Below are positions 54,111-62,467 of a stretch of 64,000 nucleotides of DNA, one piece after another. The translations under genes and the position numbers were made by a program. The notes under the pieces were generated by a model. It saw only the letters and a program-made list of their open reading frames with translations. It did not search any database and was not told where the DNA came from. The stretch comes from Anaeromyxobacter paludicola (lineage in GTDB: Bacteria; Myxococcota; Myxococcia; Myxococcales; Anaeromyxobacteraceae). The DNA is taken from contig NZ_AP025592.1 in NCBI RefSeq assembly GCF_023169965.1, forward strand, positions 2,356,001 to 2,420,000. The letters run 5' to 3'. Numbering within the stretch: the stretch's first letter is position 1; each line of letters starts with the position of its first letter.

Positions 54111-55205
54111 TCAGCGGAAGAGGCCGAGCGCCGGGACGAGCCGCGACAGGGGCTGGGAGAGGTAGAGCCACTCGAACGCGGCGAGCACCAAGAACGGGCC
54201 GAAGGGGACCGCGTTCTTGGGAGGCACCCAGTCGGCGTCGGGGTCGACCGCGTCGGGCTCGGCGTCGGGCTCGGCCCCGTCCCCGACCCTCCCCCGCTCC
54301 GCGGGAGGGGGGAAGAGCGGCTCATCCCCGCCGGGCAGCGGAGCCTCGCTGGTCAGTGGAGCTTCCCTCTCACAGCCGGGCGGGGACGCCGCGACGGCGT
54401 CGCCGGCAGGCGGGCCGTGAAGCTCCCCCTCCCCGCCGGGCGGGGAGGGCTGGGGAGGGGCCGCCAGCGCGCCCTCGCCGCCCGCCGCCTCGCGCGGCTT
54501 CGGCCCCGGCTGCCCCTTGCCGAGCGCGATGAGCGCGAGCCCGACCACCGAGCCCTGCAGCGACGCGAGCAGCACGACGGGCAGGAGCGCGGCGAGCCCG
54601 TGCCACGCGCCGAGCCCCGCGAGCAGCCAGACGTCGCCGAAGCCCATCGCCTCCTTGTGGAACACCTTCTCCCCGATCACCGACACCGCCCCGAAGGCGA
54701 CGAAGCCGGCGGCCGCGCCCATCGCCGCCGAGCGGAACGACGGCGCCGCCGAGAGCCCCAGGCCCGCCGCGGCGAGCCCGAGGAGGATGAGCGGCCAGGT
54801 GAGCGCGTTCGGCAGGAGCCAGGTGTCGAGGTCGATGAAGGCGAGCGAGAGGAGCACCGCGGCGTAGGCGAACTCGGCGGCGGCCTCGGCCGAGAGCCCG
54901 TGGCGGTAGAAGGCGAGCCAGGCGAGGCCGGCCCCGAGCGCCTCCACGACCGGGTAGCGGATCGAGATCGGCGCGCGGCAGCGGCGGCAGCGGGCCCGCA
55001 GGAGGAGCCACGACAGCACCGGCACGTTGTCGTACCAGGCGATGCCGGCGCCGCAGCGCGGGCAGCGGGAGCGGGGGCGGACGATCGACTCGCCGGCCGG
55101 CACGCGGGCGATCACCACGTTGAGGAAGCTGCCCACCACGGCGCCGAGGGCGACGACCCACAGCGCGGCGAGGAGCTCGGCGATCTGTCCTTCTTCGATG
55201 GGCAC
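54111..55205 (-). CDS. pilD: Prepilin peptidase PilD with an inserted repeat-encoded segment
   Basis: A 364-residue aspartyl prepilin peptidase and N-methylase. The N-terminal GSFLNVVIARVP is followed by the Cys quartet (Cys48, 51, 73, 76) of the zinc-binding methylase part. Catalytic Asp125 is in FIDLDTWLLP and Asp191 in GFGDVWLL. About eight helices. A normal enzyme would pass from GKGQPGPKP directly to the VPFGPFLVLA motif. Here about 64 residues (about 248-311) encoded by a REPIN-like element lie between, probably in a cytoplasmic loop. Both catalytic sites are intact, so activity may be kept. Confidence 0.94.
   Translation of the reverse strand: MPIEEGQIAELLAALWVVALGAVVGSFLNVVIARVPAGESIVRPRSRCPRCGAGIAWYDNVPVLSWLLLRARCRRCRAPISIRYPVVEALGAGLAWLAFYRHGLSAEAAAEFAYAAVLLSLAFIDLDTWLLPNALTWPLILLGLAAAGLGLSAAPSFRSAAMGAAAGFVAFGAVSVIGEKVFHKEAMGFGDVWLLAGLGAWHGLAALLPVVLLASLQGSVVGLALIALGKGQPGPKPREAAGGEGALAAPPQPSPPGGEGELHGPPAGDAVAASPPGCEREAPLTSEAPLPGGDEPLFPPPAERGRVGDGAEPDAEPDAVDPDADWVPPKNAVPFGPFLVLAAFEWLYLSQPLSRLVPALGLFR
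54273..54462. repeat. REPIN-like element, copy D, in frame inside pilD
   Basis: Two inverted REP-type stems bound 190 bp. Left: GGCCCCGTCCCCGA then CCCTCCCCCGC (54287-54297), loop TCC, an imperfect partner to 54312. Right: CCCTCCCCGCC (54427-54437) and GGCGGGGAGGG (54439-54449), followed by CTGGGGAGGGGCC. The inner 115 bp differ from copy C. No stop arises in the pilD frame. Confidence 0.78.
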
Positions 55206-55217
55206 GGGCGGGCGGGG

Positions 55218-56174
55218 CTAGCCGGCGCGCCGCATCGGCGCCGCGCCCGCCCCGTTCTCGGCGATGCGGCGCATGAAGAAGTCCTCGAGCGTCTCGCGGT
55301 GCGGGGTGAGCGAGACGAGCCGCCCGCCGGCCGCGCCGAGCGCGCGGACGGCGTCGTCGGCCTCCTTCGAGGCGGACTCGCCCTCGAAGCGCACCGTCAC
55401 CCGGCTCCCCTCCTCCGACAGCACGCGCGCTCGGGAGAGCGCCGCGCGCGCCGCGCCGGTGGCTTCGGCGGTGAGCTCCACGCTGCCGACGCGCGGCGAG
55501 AGCAGCTCCCCGAGGCGGCCCACGTCGCGCAGCACGCCGCCCACGATCACCCCGACGCGGTCGCAGAGCGACTCGACGTCGGGCAGGATGTGGGTCGAGA
55601 AGAAGACCGTCTTGCCGCGCCGCTTCAGCTCCAGGATGACGTCGCGCATCTCCTTGCGGCCGTTCGGGTCGAGCCCGCTCATGGGCTCGTCGAGCACCAC
55701 GAAGGCCGGATCGGCCACCAGGGCCTGCGCGATGCCGAGCCGCTGCTGCATGCCCTTCGAGTACTTCCGGATCTGCCGGTCGGCGGCCTGCGTGAGCCCG
55801 ACGAGCTCGAGCAGCTCCTCGCAGCGCCGCCCCTGCTCCGCGCGCGGCACCTCGGCCAGGGTGGCGAAGAGCCGCAAGGCCTCGCCGCCGGTGAGGAACT
55901 CGTAATAGGTGGGGTGCTCGGGCAGGTAGCCGATGCGCGCCTTGGCGGAGTGGCTGGGGATGGGCGCGTCGAAGATGAAGGCGCGCCCGCGCGTCGGGTG
56001 GATGAGCCCCATCAGCATCTTGATGGTGGTGGTCTTGCCGGCGCCGTTCGGGCCGACGAAGCCGAAGATCTCACCCTCCTCCACCTGGAAGGTGACGTCC
56101 TTCACGGCCTCGACGCGGCGGCGCCAGAAGCCGACCTCGAACGTCTTGCTCAGCCCCTCGGTCTTCAAGATCAC
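55218..56174 (-). CDS. pilH: ABC transporter ATP-binding protein, PilH-like
   Basis: A 318-residue ABC ATPase of the ABC-2 (drug/gliding) type. Walker A is GPNGAGKTT, the Q-loop is in YLPEHPTYYEFLTG, the signature is YSKGMQQRLGIAQAL, Walker B is FVVLDEPMSGLDP, and the switch is FFSTHIL. A 90-residue C-terminal extension follows. It precedes pilD, as pilH does in the M. xanthus cluster, where PilGHI is needed for pilus export. Its permease, by this view, is the pilI-like gene across the divergent promoter region. The start chosen is GTG at 56174 (before ILKTEGLSKTF). Confidence 0.82.
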   Translation of the reverse strand: MILKTEGLSKTFEVGFWRRRVEAVKDVTFQVEEGEIFGFVGPNGAGKTTTIKMLMGLIHPTRGRAFIFDAPIPSHSAKARIGYLPEHPTYYEFLTGGEALRLFATLAEVPRAEQGRRCEELLELVGLTQAADRQIRKYSKGMQQRLGIAQALVADPAFVVLDEPMSGLDPNGRKEMRDVILELKRRGKTVFFSTHILPDVESLCDRVGVIVGGVLRDVGRLGELLSPRVGSVELTAEATGAARAALSRARVLSEEGSRVTVRFEGESASKEADDAVRALGAAGGRLVSLTPHRETLEDFFMRRIAENGAGAAPMRRAG

Positions 56175-56219
56175 GGCCGGATGATCGGCGGGGCGCTCCG
56201 GGCTGTCAAACGAGGACTG

Positions 56220-56236
56220 GTGACAAATAACGTCAC
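56220..56236. promoter_or_regulatory. Dyad GTGAC-N7-GTCAC between pilH and pilA
   Basis: GTGAC at 56220-56224 and GTCAC at 56232-56236 frame a 7-bp AT-rich centre. It is 85 bp upstream of the sigma-54 -24 element, a usual distance for an activator (PilR) site, and 46 bp before the pilH start. The P. aeruginosa PilR motif (C/GTGTC) is similar. Function is inferred. Confidence 0.42.
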
Positions 56237-56320
56237 GCGAACCGCCCGGCTGCCGCGAACCGTCATGTGCGCCCAAAAACTTCACGCCGTCCTTTCGCCC
56301 GCTTACCCTCTCGCCCTGGC

Positions 56321-56336
56321 TGGCATCGCACGTGCT
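56321..56336 (+). promoter_or_regulatory. Sigma-54 (-24/-12) promoter of pilA
   Basis: TGGCATCGCACGTGCT: TGGCA at -24 and TGC at -12, with exactly 10 bp between the GG and GC pairs. The start site would be at about 56347, giving an 80-nt leader. A PilR-type activator is encoded nearby, matching sigma-54 control of pilA in M. xanthus. Confidence 0.82.
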
Positions 56337-56428
56337 TTACCGCTCACCGACGCCGGGATCGCGTCGCGGACCCCGAACGTCGCCGCGGCAGGAAGCTGCC
56401 CGAGCGGCCCCACTACCGGAGGTTTCAC

Positions 56429-57073
56429 ATGTTCAAGAAGGCCAAGGGCTTCACGCTGATCGAGCTCATGATCGTCGTGGCCATCATCGGCATCCTCGCC
56501 GCCATCGCCATCCCCAACTTCCTGCGCTACCAGCTCCGCTCCAAGTTCGGCGAGCTCAAGTCCAACGTGCAGGCCATCTACCAGTCGGAGGAGTCGCTGC
56601 GTCAGTCCGAGCGGCAGGCCTGCCCGAGCGCCATGAGCGGCTACTACGTGGCCCTCACCCAGGTGCCGAGCGGCACGCCCGGCCCGACCAAGATGGTCTG
56701 GGCGGCGACCGACATCGCGGCCGCCAACTCGATCGACTGGGTGGTCCAGGGCGCGACCTACGGCGCCTACCAGGTCGCTACCGACGCCCAGCCCGCCGTC
56801 GCCGGCAGCCTGCAGAACAAGTGCAGCGGCTCGCTCGGCAACCTCGGCGGCGCGATGTCGATCGGCGCCTGGTCGGACATCGACGGCGACAGCGTGACCT
56901 CGGCCGTGGCCGCCTTCCAGCCGCTGCTCAACGCGAGCGGCAGCGTGGCGACCGCCGCCCCCAAGGCCCCGTACCCCTCGGGCTCCAACACCGACAACTG
57001 CAGCGGTCAGCTGCAGCCCGGCACGGTCGGCAACGGCCAGGTCACCAACTGCTCCGCTGACAACGTCTTCTAG
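56429..57073 (+). CDS. pilA: Type IV major pilin PilA
   Basis: A 214-residue type IVa pilin. The leader is seven residues ending in Gly7; Phe8 is the methylated mature start, and Glu12 (position +5) is present (GFTLIELMIVVAIIGILAAI). The N-terminal helix runs to about residue 60. The globular part is Ser/Thr/Gly-rich and has four Cys (65, 132, 191, 208), allowing two disulfides. GGAGG lies 6 bp upstream of the ATG. It has its own sigma-54 promoter and a terminator 26 bp past the stop. Confidence 0.97.
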   Translation: MFKKAKGFTLIELMIVVAIIGILAAIAIPNFLRYQLRSKFGELKSNVQAIYQSEESLRQSERQACPSAMSGYYVALTQVPSGTPGPTKMVWAATDIAAANSIDWVVQGATYGAYQVATDAQPAVAGSLQNKCSGSLGNLGGAMSIGAWSDIDGDSVTSAVAAFQPLLNASGSVATAAPKAPYPSGSNTDNCSGQLQPGTVGNGQVTNCSADNVF

Positions 57074-57099
57074 GATCAGCTCGTCTCAAGTGACGTCGA

Positions 57100-57130
57100 G
57101 GGCCGCCCGAGGAAGCTCGGGCGGCCCTTT
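57100..57130 (+). terminator. Rho-independent terminator of pilA
   Basis: A perfect 12-bp stem: GGGCCGCCCGAG (57100-57111), loop GAAG, CTCGGGCGGCCC (57116-57127), then TTT. It would separate abundant pilA mRNA from the pilG-like gene. Confidence 0.85.
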
Positions 57131-57206
57131 GCGTTTCTGCTGGTGACCGCGCGGCCCGGCTTCTACCCGGCCGGGATCCGCGCTATCCTTCCGCCCGCCT
57201 CCGCCC

Positions 57207-58115
57207 ATGACCGGCGCCCTCCGCACCATCCTCCTCGGCTGCCTGCTCCTCGCCGCCTCGGCCGCCCTCGACTTCCGGCTCGCGACCACGACGCAGAACC
57301 GGCCGTACGACGTGGCCCACGTGCCGCGCGGCGCGGTGGCCCGAACGGCATCACTCGGCCAGCGCGGCCTCGTCGCCGACCTCTACTGGCTGATGCTCGT
57401 GCAGTACGTGGGCGAGCCGAGGGCCCAGGAGCGCGGCTGGAGCCAGCTCCTTCCGCTGGCCGAGCTCGTCACCGACCTCGATCCGCGGCACGGCTACGTC
57501 TACCAGACCGCCGGGCTCGTGCTCTCGGCGGCCGGGCGGCTCGACGAGAGCGACCAGATCCTGCGGAAGGGGATCGAGAAGGGGCCGTTCTGGTGGACCT
57601 ACCCCTACTACCTCGCCTTCAACGCCTGGTTCTACCGCGGGGACTACCCCGCCGCGGCCCACTGGGCGGAGATCGCGGCGAAACGGCCCGGCGCCTCCCG
57701 CAACGTGAGCCACCTCGCGGTCGCGCTCGCCGCGAAGAGCGGCTCTCCCGAGGACGCCATCGCCGTCATCGAGGAGCTGCGGCGCGGGGCGCAGGACGAG
57801 GTGTCCCAGGAGCGGCTCGACGAGCAGCTCAAGCTCGCCATCCTGGAGCGCGACGCGCAGCGGCTGGAGAAGGCGGCCGAGCGCTACGAGCGCGAGCAGG
57901 GGAAGCCCCTCCGACGGCTGGAGGAGCTGGTCCAGGCCGGGCTCGTCCCGGCCATCCCGCCCGATCCCTTCGGCGGCGAGTACGTCTGGGTGTTCACCCA
58001 CCACAAGGTCCGCTCGAGCGCCAACCCGTTCCGGTTCGAGGTCCGGCCCCCGACGCAGGCCCCGAGCTTCCAGTACCGCCCGAGCGACAAGGCGGCGGAA
58101 AGGATCGACCGTTGA
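57207..58115 (+). CDS. pilG: PilG-like accessory protein with TPR-type helices
   Basis: A 302-residue protein with a signal anchor (about residues 5-22). Conserved-looking pieces are LGQRGLVADLYWLMLVQYVGE, TDLDPRHGYVYQTAGLVLSAAGRLDES (TPR-like), and a C-terminal IPPDPFGGEYVW. That last piece resembles proteins assisting secretion or pilus systems (DPFGG motif as in pseudopilin-like sequences). It lies between pilA and the ABC permease, the place and probable role of M. xanthus pilG. Identity with PilG is inferred from position. The stop overlaps the next start (TTGA). Confidence 0.68.
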   Translation: MTGALRTILLGCLLLAASAALDFRLATTTQNRPYDVAHVPRGAVARTASLGQRGLVADLYWLMLVQYVGEPRAQERGWSQLLPLAELVTDLDPRHGYVYQTAGLVLSAAGRLDESDQILRKGIEKGPFWWTYPYYLAFNAWFYRGDYPAAAHWAEIAAKRPGASRNVSHLAVALAAKSGSPEDAIAVIEELRRGAQDEVSQERLDEQLKLAILERDAQRLEKAAERYEREQGKPLRRLEELVQAGLVPAIPPDPFGGEYVWVFTHHKVRSSANPFRFEVRPPTQAPSFQYRPSDKAAERIDR

Positions 58116-58888
58116 AGAAGATCGCTGCCATCGCCCAGGTCACGCTCCGTGAGGCGCTGCGCCAGAAGCTGGCGGTGAACCTGCTCATCTTCGCCGTCGC
58201 GCTGGTGGCGGCCTCGATCGGCATCTCCACCATCACCTTCGGCGAGCAGTACCGGATCATCGTCAACCTCGCCCTCTCCTCGATGGAGATCTTCGGCACC
58301 CTCATCGCGGTGTTCCTGGGGGCAGGGCTCGTCTCGCGGGACGTCGAGCGGCGCACGCTCTACCCCATCATCGCGAAGCCGGTCTCGCGCGGCGCCTACG
58401 TGGCCGGGCGCTACCTGGGCCTCGTCGCCACCACCACGCTCAACCTGCTCGTGATGGCCGCGGTCTTCCTGGGCGTGCTCGCCCTCTACACCCGCGGGTT
58501 CCACTTCCTGCGCGACGCGCCCCTCGTCACGGTGATCGCCTCGCTGGCGGTCCAGTTCGCCATGATCGGCGCCGTCGCCACCTTCTTCTCCTGCTTCACC
58601 ACCACCACCCTCGCGGCCATCTTCAGCCTGAGCGTGACCGCGGGCGGGCACCTCGCCACCGACCTGGTCCGCTACTGGGGCAAGCAGGGCGAGGCGGGAC
58701 GCTGGCTCGGACGCCTCACCTACGTGCTCGTCCCCAACCTCGACGTCCTCGACTTCAAGGACGCCGTCGTCTACCGCGAGGCCGTCCCCGGGCACGCGGC
58801 GGTGATGGGGCTCGGCTACGGCGTGCTCTACGCCGCGGCGGTGCTGGCGTTCTCCGCGGCGGTGTTCGCCCGGCGCGACCTGCGATGA
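58112..58888 (+). CDS. pilI: ABC-2 type permease, PilI-like
   Basis: A 258-residue membrane protein with six predicted helices. The motif SRDVERRTLYPIIAKPVSRGAYVAGR, after the second helix, marks ABC-2/NosY-like permeases. It should pair with the PilH-like ATPase (55218-56174) transcribed the other way. Start TTG at 58112 overlapping the pilG-like stop by 4 bp; no better start is available without losing the first helix. Stop overlaps the next ATG by 4 bp. Confidence 0.78.
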   Translation: MKKIAAIAQVTLREALRQKLAVNLLIFAVALVAASIGISTITFGEQYRIIVNLALSSMEIFGTLIAVFLGAGLVSRDVERRTLYPIIAKPVSRGAYVAGRYLGLVATTTLNLLVMAAVFLGVLALYTRGFHFLRDAPLVTVIASLAVQFAMIGAVATFFSCFTTTTLAAIFSLSVTAGGHLATDLVRYWGKQGEAGRWLGRLTYVLVPNLDVLDFKDAVVYREAVPGHAAVMGLGYGVLYAAAVLAFSAAVFARRDLR

Positions 58889-60810
58889 CGGCGGGCTCGC
58901 CAGCGCAGCCGGAAGGGCGCCGGCCACCGCGGCCGGGGCTGCTGCTCTTCGCGGTGCTCGCGCTCGTCTTCACCTCGTACTCGGGCGTGGTGCGGGCTCC
59001 CTTCGTCTGGGACGATCACCTGCTCATCGAGAGCGATCCGCGGATCCACGCGATCCGGCCGGCGCAGTGGCTGCTCGAGCCCTTCTGGAACAAGGGGGCG
59101 CAGCTCACCGAGACCGCCTACTACCGGCCCGGCGTCATCGCCACGTTCTCCCTCGAGTGGTGGCTCTCCCGCGGCCGCCCGTGGCTCTTCCACCTCGTCA
59201 ACCTCACGGCGCACCTCGCCACCACCGCGCTGCTCTTCGAGCTGGTCCGCCGGCGGTCGGGGCCCGTCCCGGCAGCCCTCGCCGCCGCCCTGTTCGGCCT
59301 CCATCCCCGGCTGACCGAGTGCGTCGCCTGGGTGAGCGGGCGCACCGACGTGTTCGCGGGCTTCTTCGCGCTCGCCGCGCTGGCGCTCCACCGGCCGGGG
59401 CCGGAGAGGGGACGCGCCCGCTGGCTCTCGGCGGCGGCCCTCTTCTCCGGGCTGCTGTTCAAGGAGGTGGCGCTGGCCGGCCTCGTCGCCGTCGCCGCGC
59501 AGGGGTGGGCGAGGTGGCGCCGGCAGGAGCTGGCCGGCCGGCGGGCCCTCCTCGACCTCGTCCCGGGCGCGGTGGCCGTCGCGGCCTACGTGCTGCTGCG
59601 GCTCGTCGCGACCGCGGGAGCGGTCCCGGTCGAGCAACCGGCCGGCATCAACCGCCTGGAGCTCGCGCTGCAGGCGACCGGGCGCTACGTCGCCATGCTG
59701 GCCGACCCGCTCCGCCCGAGGCTCCAGATCGGCGCGGTCGGGCGCACGGCGCCCGGATACGCGGCGCTCGGCGCCCTGGCCCTCGCCGCCGGCGCCGCCC
59801 TGGCGATCAGGGCCTGGCGGCGGCCGCCCCGCCCCGAGCTCGCCGGAGCGCTGGCGTTCGCCGTGGCCAGCATCGCCGCCGTCCTCCAGGTGGTGCCGCT
59901 CGCGACCGCGAACGTCGCCGCCGATCGCTATCTCTATCTCCCGGTGGCCGGCCTGGCGCTGGCCGCCGGGATCGCCGCCGCCGACCTCCGCGCCTCGCTG
60001 AGGCGCCCGGTGCTGGCCGCGGCGGCCTGCGCCGGGCTGGCCTTCGCCGGTGGCACGCTGATCCGGGTGGAGGACTGGACCGACGAGCTGCGGCTCTGGC
60101 GCACCGCGGTCGCGACGGCGGATCCCGGCCTGCCCTTCCCCTACGTCTCGCTCGGCAACGCGCTGTACCAGCGGGGCCGGATCGAGGAGGCCGCCGAGGC
60201 GTATCGCGCCGCCGCCGCCCGCGCCAGCGGCCGCTTCCAGCGGGAGGCGCTCGGCAACTACGCGAGCGCCCTCGCGGACCTGGGCCGGCTCGACGAGGCC
60301 TGCGCCCAGCAGCGTCAGGCCATGGCGATCGCTCCGCCGCGCCCCATCGACCACTACAACTTGAGCCTGTTCGAGGCCCGGCGGCTCCGGTTCGACGAGG
60401 CCGACCTCGAGCTCCGCCGCGCCCTCGAGCTCCTGCCGGGCTACGAGGACGCCCTCCGCGGCCGCCGCTACGTCGCCGAGGCGCGGGCGCTCGCGGACGC
60501 GCTCCCTCCGGAGCGGCCCGGGGAGCCCACCGCGGTGCGCGCCAGGCGCGCCGCCCTCTGGATGCGGCTCGGGATGCCGCGCCGGGCCGGGCCCTACTTC
60601 ACCGAGGTCGCGGCGGCGCCGGACGCCGAGCCCCAGGATCTCCTCCGCGCCGCCGCCTTCCTCGTGGATCAGGGGAGCGTCGAGGACGCCCGGCGCGCCG
60701 TGGCCCGCCTCCAGGCGGCGGGCGCTCCGCCCAAGGCCCTGGCCCGGCTCGACGCCGCGCTCGCCGCCCGCGAAAGCGGGCAGTACGGGAGCGCCGGAGA
60801 GGCGCGATGA
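58885..60810 (+). CDS. TMTC-like membrane glycosyltransferase with TPR tail (first copy)
   Basis: A 641-residue protein with many helices up to about residue 390 and a TPR-like tail (FPYVSLGNALYQRGRIEEAAEAYRAAAAR). Motifs are APFVWDDHLLIESDP with the acidic pair of GT-C enzymes, LHPRLTECVAWVSGRTDVFAG, and ADRYLYLPVAG. This pattern is found in TMTC-type O-mannosyltransferases and their bacterial relatives. The natural acceptor is unknown. It overlaps pilI by 4 bp and the next, similar gene by 4 bp, so it may be cotranscribed with the pilus genes. Confidence 0.82.
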   Translation: MTAGSPAQPEGRRPPRPGLLLFAVLALVFTSYSGVVRAPFVWDDHLLIESDPRIHAIRPAQWLLEPFWNKGAQLTETAYYRPGVIATFSLEWWLSRGRPWLFHLVNLTAHLATTALLFELVRRRSGPVPAALAAALFGLHPRLTECVAWVSGRTDVFAGFFALAALALHRPGPERGRARWLSAAALFSGLLFKEVALAGLVAVAAQGWARWRRQELAGRRALLDLVPGAVAVAAYVLLRLVATAGAVPVEQPAGINRLELALQATGRYVAMLADPLRPRLQIGAVGRTAPGYAALGALALAAGAALAIRAWRRPPRPELAGALAFAVASIAAVLQVVPLATANVAADRYLYLPVAGLALAAGIAAADLRASLRRPVLAAAACAGLAFAGGTLIRVEDWTDELRLWRTAVATADPGLPFPYVSLGNALYQRGRIEEAAEAYRAAAARASGRFQREALGNYASALADLGRLDEACAQQRQAMAIAPPRPIDHYNLSLFEARRLRFDEADLELRRALELLPGYEDALRGRRYVAEARALADALPPERPGEPTAVRARRAALWMRLGMPRRAGPYFTEVAAAPDAEPQDLLRAAAFLVDQGSVEDARRAVARLQAAGAPPKALARLDAALAARESGQYGSAGEAR

Positions 60811-62390
60811 CGGAGGCCGCCGCCGCGGGCGGCGCGCCCCCCGCGACCGGCCAGCGGGAGGCGCTCCTCGACCTCGGCGTGCTCTGCCTCGCCGTGCTCG
60901 CTGCGCACGGGCTCTCGCTCGCGGCCGGCTTCGTCTGGGACGACGTCCACACGGTCCAGGGCAACCCGGCCTTCGCCGGGCCGGGCGCCCTCTGGCGCGC
61001 CCTCGGGATGGACGACTGGCAGGGCTACGGCCTGCACGCGCGCGGCGTGTGGCGCCCCCTCGCCACCCTCTCGCTCTTCCTCGAGCACCAGCTGTTCGGC
61101 CTGCGCCCGGCCGGCTACCACGCCGTGAGCCTCGCCCTGCACGCGGCGGCGGCCTTCGGGGTGCGCGCGGTCCTGCGGGCGCTCGGGGTCCGGCGCTCGC
61201 TCGCGCTCGCGGCCGCGCTCCTCTTCGCGCTCCACCCGCTCGCGGCGGAGCCGGCCGACTGGATCTCGGCCCAGCCCGACCTCCTCGCCGCGGCGCTCGC
61301 GCTGGGCGCGCTCTGGGCCGCCCTCGCCGGCCGCCCCCTGCTCGGCGCGGTCCTCGCCGCCGCGGCCCCGTTCGGCAAGGAGCCGGGGCTCCTGGCGATC
61401 CCCGCGGTCCTCGCCGTCGTCTGGACCCGGCCCGGCCGCCGCCGCGCCGGGCCCGCCACCCTCGCCGCGCTCGGCGGGGCGGGCGCGTACCTCTGGCTGC
61501 GCCACGCCGCGGGGGTGCCCCAGGCGCCGCTCGCCGGCGCCCTGTCGCTCGCCGGGCTCGGCCCGCTCCTCGGCCGGCTGGGCGGCGCCGCCGCCGGCCT
61601 CGTCTCCGGGCTGCTCTTCCCGCTGCCGCTCGACGCCTGCCGCCGGCTCCCCGCGCTCGGCCGGGCCGGCCTCCCCGCCGCCGGCGCGCTCCTCCTCGCC
61701 GGCGCGGCGGCGCTCCTCCCGCTCCGGCGCGGCCGGGGGCTCCCGGCCGCCCTCGCCTGTCTCGCGCTCGGGCCGCTCCCGCTCGTGGCGCTCTACGACG
61801 CCGACCTCTCGGAGCGCTACCTCTACCTGCCGCTCGCCGCGTCGTGCCTCGCCGCCGGGGCGGGGCTAGAGGCGCTGGCGCGGAGGCTCGCCGGCCGAGG
61901 GCGCGACCCCGCCCCGCTCCTCGCCGGCGTGATGGGCCTCCTCGCGCTCGCGAGCCTGCCCGCCGACGCCGCGCGCGCCCGCGACTGGGCGAGCCCCATC
62001 GCGCTCTTCGGCGGGGCCGCCGCGGCCGATCCGGCGAACCCCGACGCCCAGCACCTGCTCGGCGCGGCGCTCTACCAGGCCGGCGACCGCGCCGGAGCGC
62101 TCGCCGCCTTCGAGCGGGCCGAGGCGCTGCACGGTCGCCGGGCCGGCCTCTTCTCCAACCTCTGCGCGCTGCGGCGCGAGGCGGGCCAGCTCGAGCGGGC
62201 CCGGGAGGACTGCGACCGCGCCGTGGCCGCCGCCCCCGACGACCCGCGCCCGCGGTTCAACCGCGCCCTCCTCCTCGCCGCCAGCGGCGACCCGGCGCGC
62301 GCCCGCGCCGAGCTCGAGGAGGTGGCGCGGCAGCACCCCGGCTACGCCCCCGCGCGGCGCGCGCTCGCGGCGATGGAGACGACCCGGTAG
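60807..62390 (+). CDS. TMTC-like membrane glycosyltransferase with TPR tail (second copy)
   Basis: A 527-residue paralog of the previous protein, shorter by about 110 residues. Motifs are GFVWDDVHTVQGNP, LHPLAAEPADWISAQPDLLAA and SERYLYLPLAAS. A TPR-like tail (HLLGAALYQAGDRAGALAAFERAEAL) closes it. The GRTD motif of the first copy reads AQPD here, so specificity may differ. It starts at ATG 60807 in a 4-bp overlap. Confidence 0.82.
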   Translation: MTEAAAAGGAPPATGQREALLDLGVLCLAVLAAHGLSLAAGFVWDDVHTVQGNPAFAGPGALWRALGMDDWQGYGLHARGVWRPLATLSLFLEHQLFGLRPAGYHAVSLALHAAAAFGVRAVLRALGVRRSLALAAALLFALHPLAAEPADWISAQPDLLAAALALGALWAALAGRPLLGAVLAAAAPFGKEPGLLAIPAVLAVVWTRPGRRRAGPATLAALGGAGAYLWLRHAAGVPQAPLAGALSLAGLGPLLGRLGGAAAGLVSGLLFPLPLDACRRLPALGRAGLPAAGALLLAGAAALLPLRRGRGLPAALACLALGPLPLVALYDADLSERYLYLPLAASCLAAGAGLEALARRLAGRGRDPAPLLAGVMGLLALASLPADAARARDWASPIALFGGAAAADPANPDAQHLLGAALYQAGDRAGALAAFERAEALHGRRAGLFSNLCALRREAGQLERAREDCDRAVAAAPDDPRPRFNRALLLAASGDPARARAELEEVARQHPGYAPARRALAAMETTR

Positions 62391-62467
62391 CTGCTCCGGG
62401 CCAGGCTCGCACCGGGGCGCGGCTCTCGGCTGTTCCCGAAGCGCGATCGGTCGTCTAGTCTCGGCAC

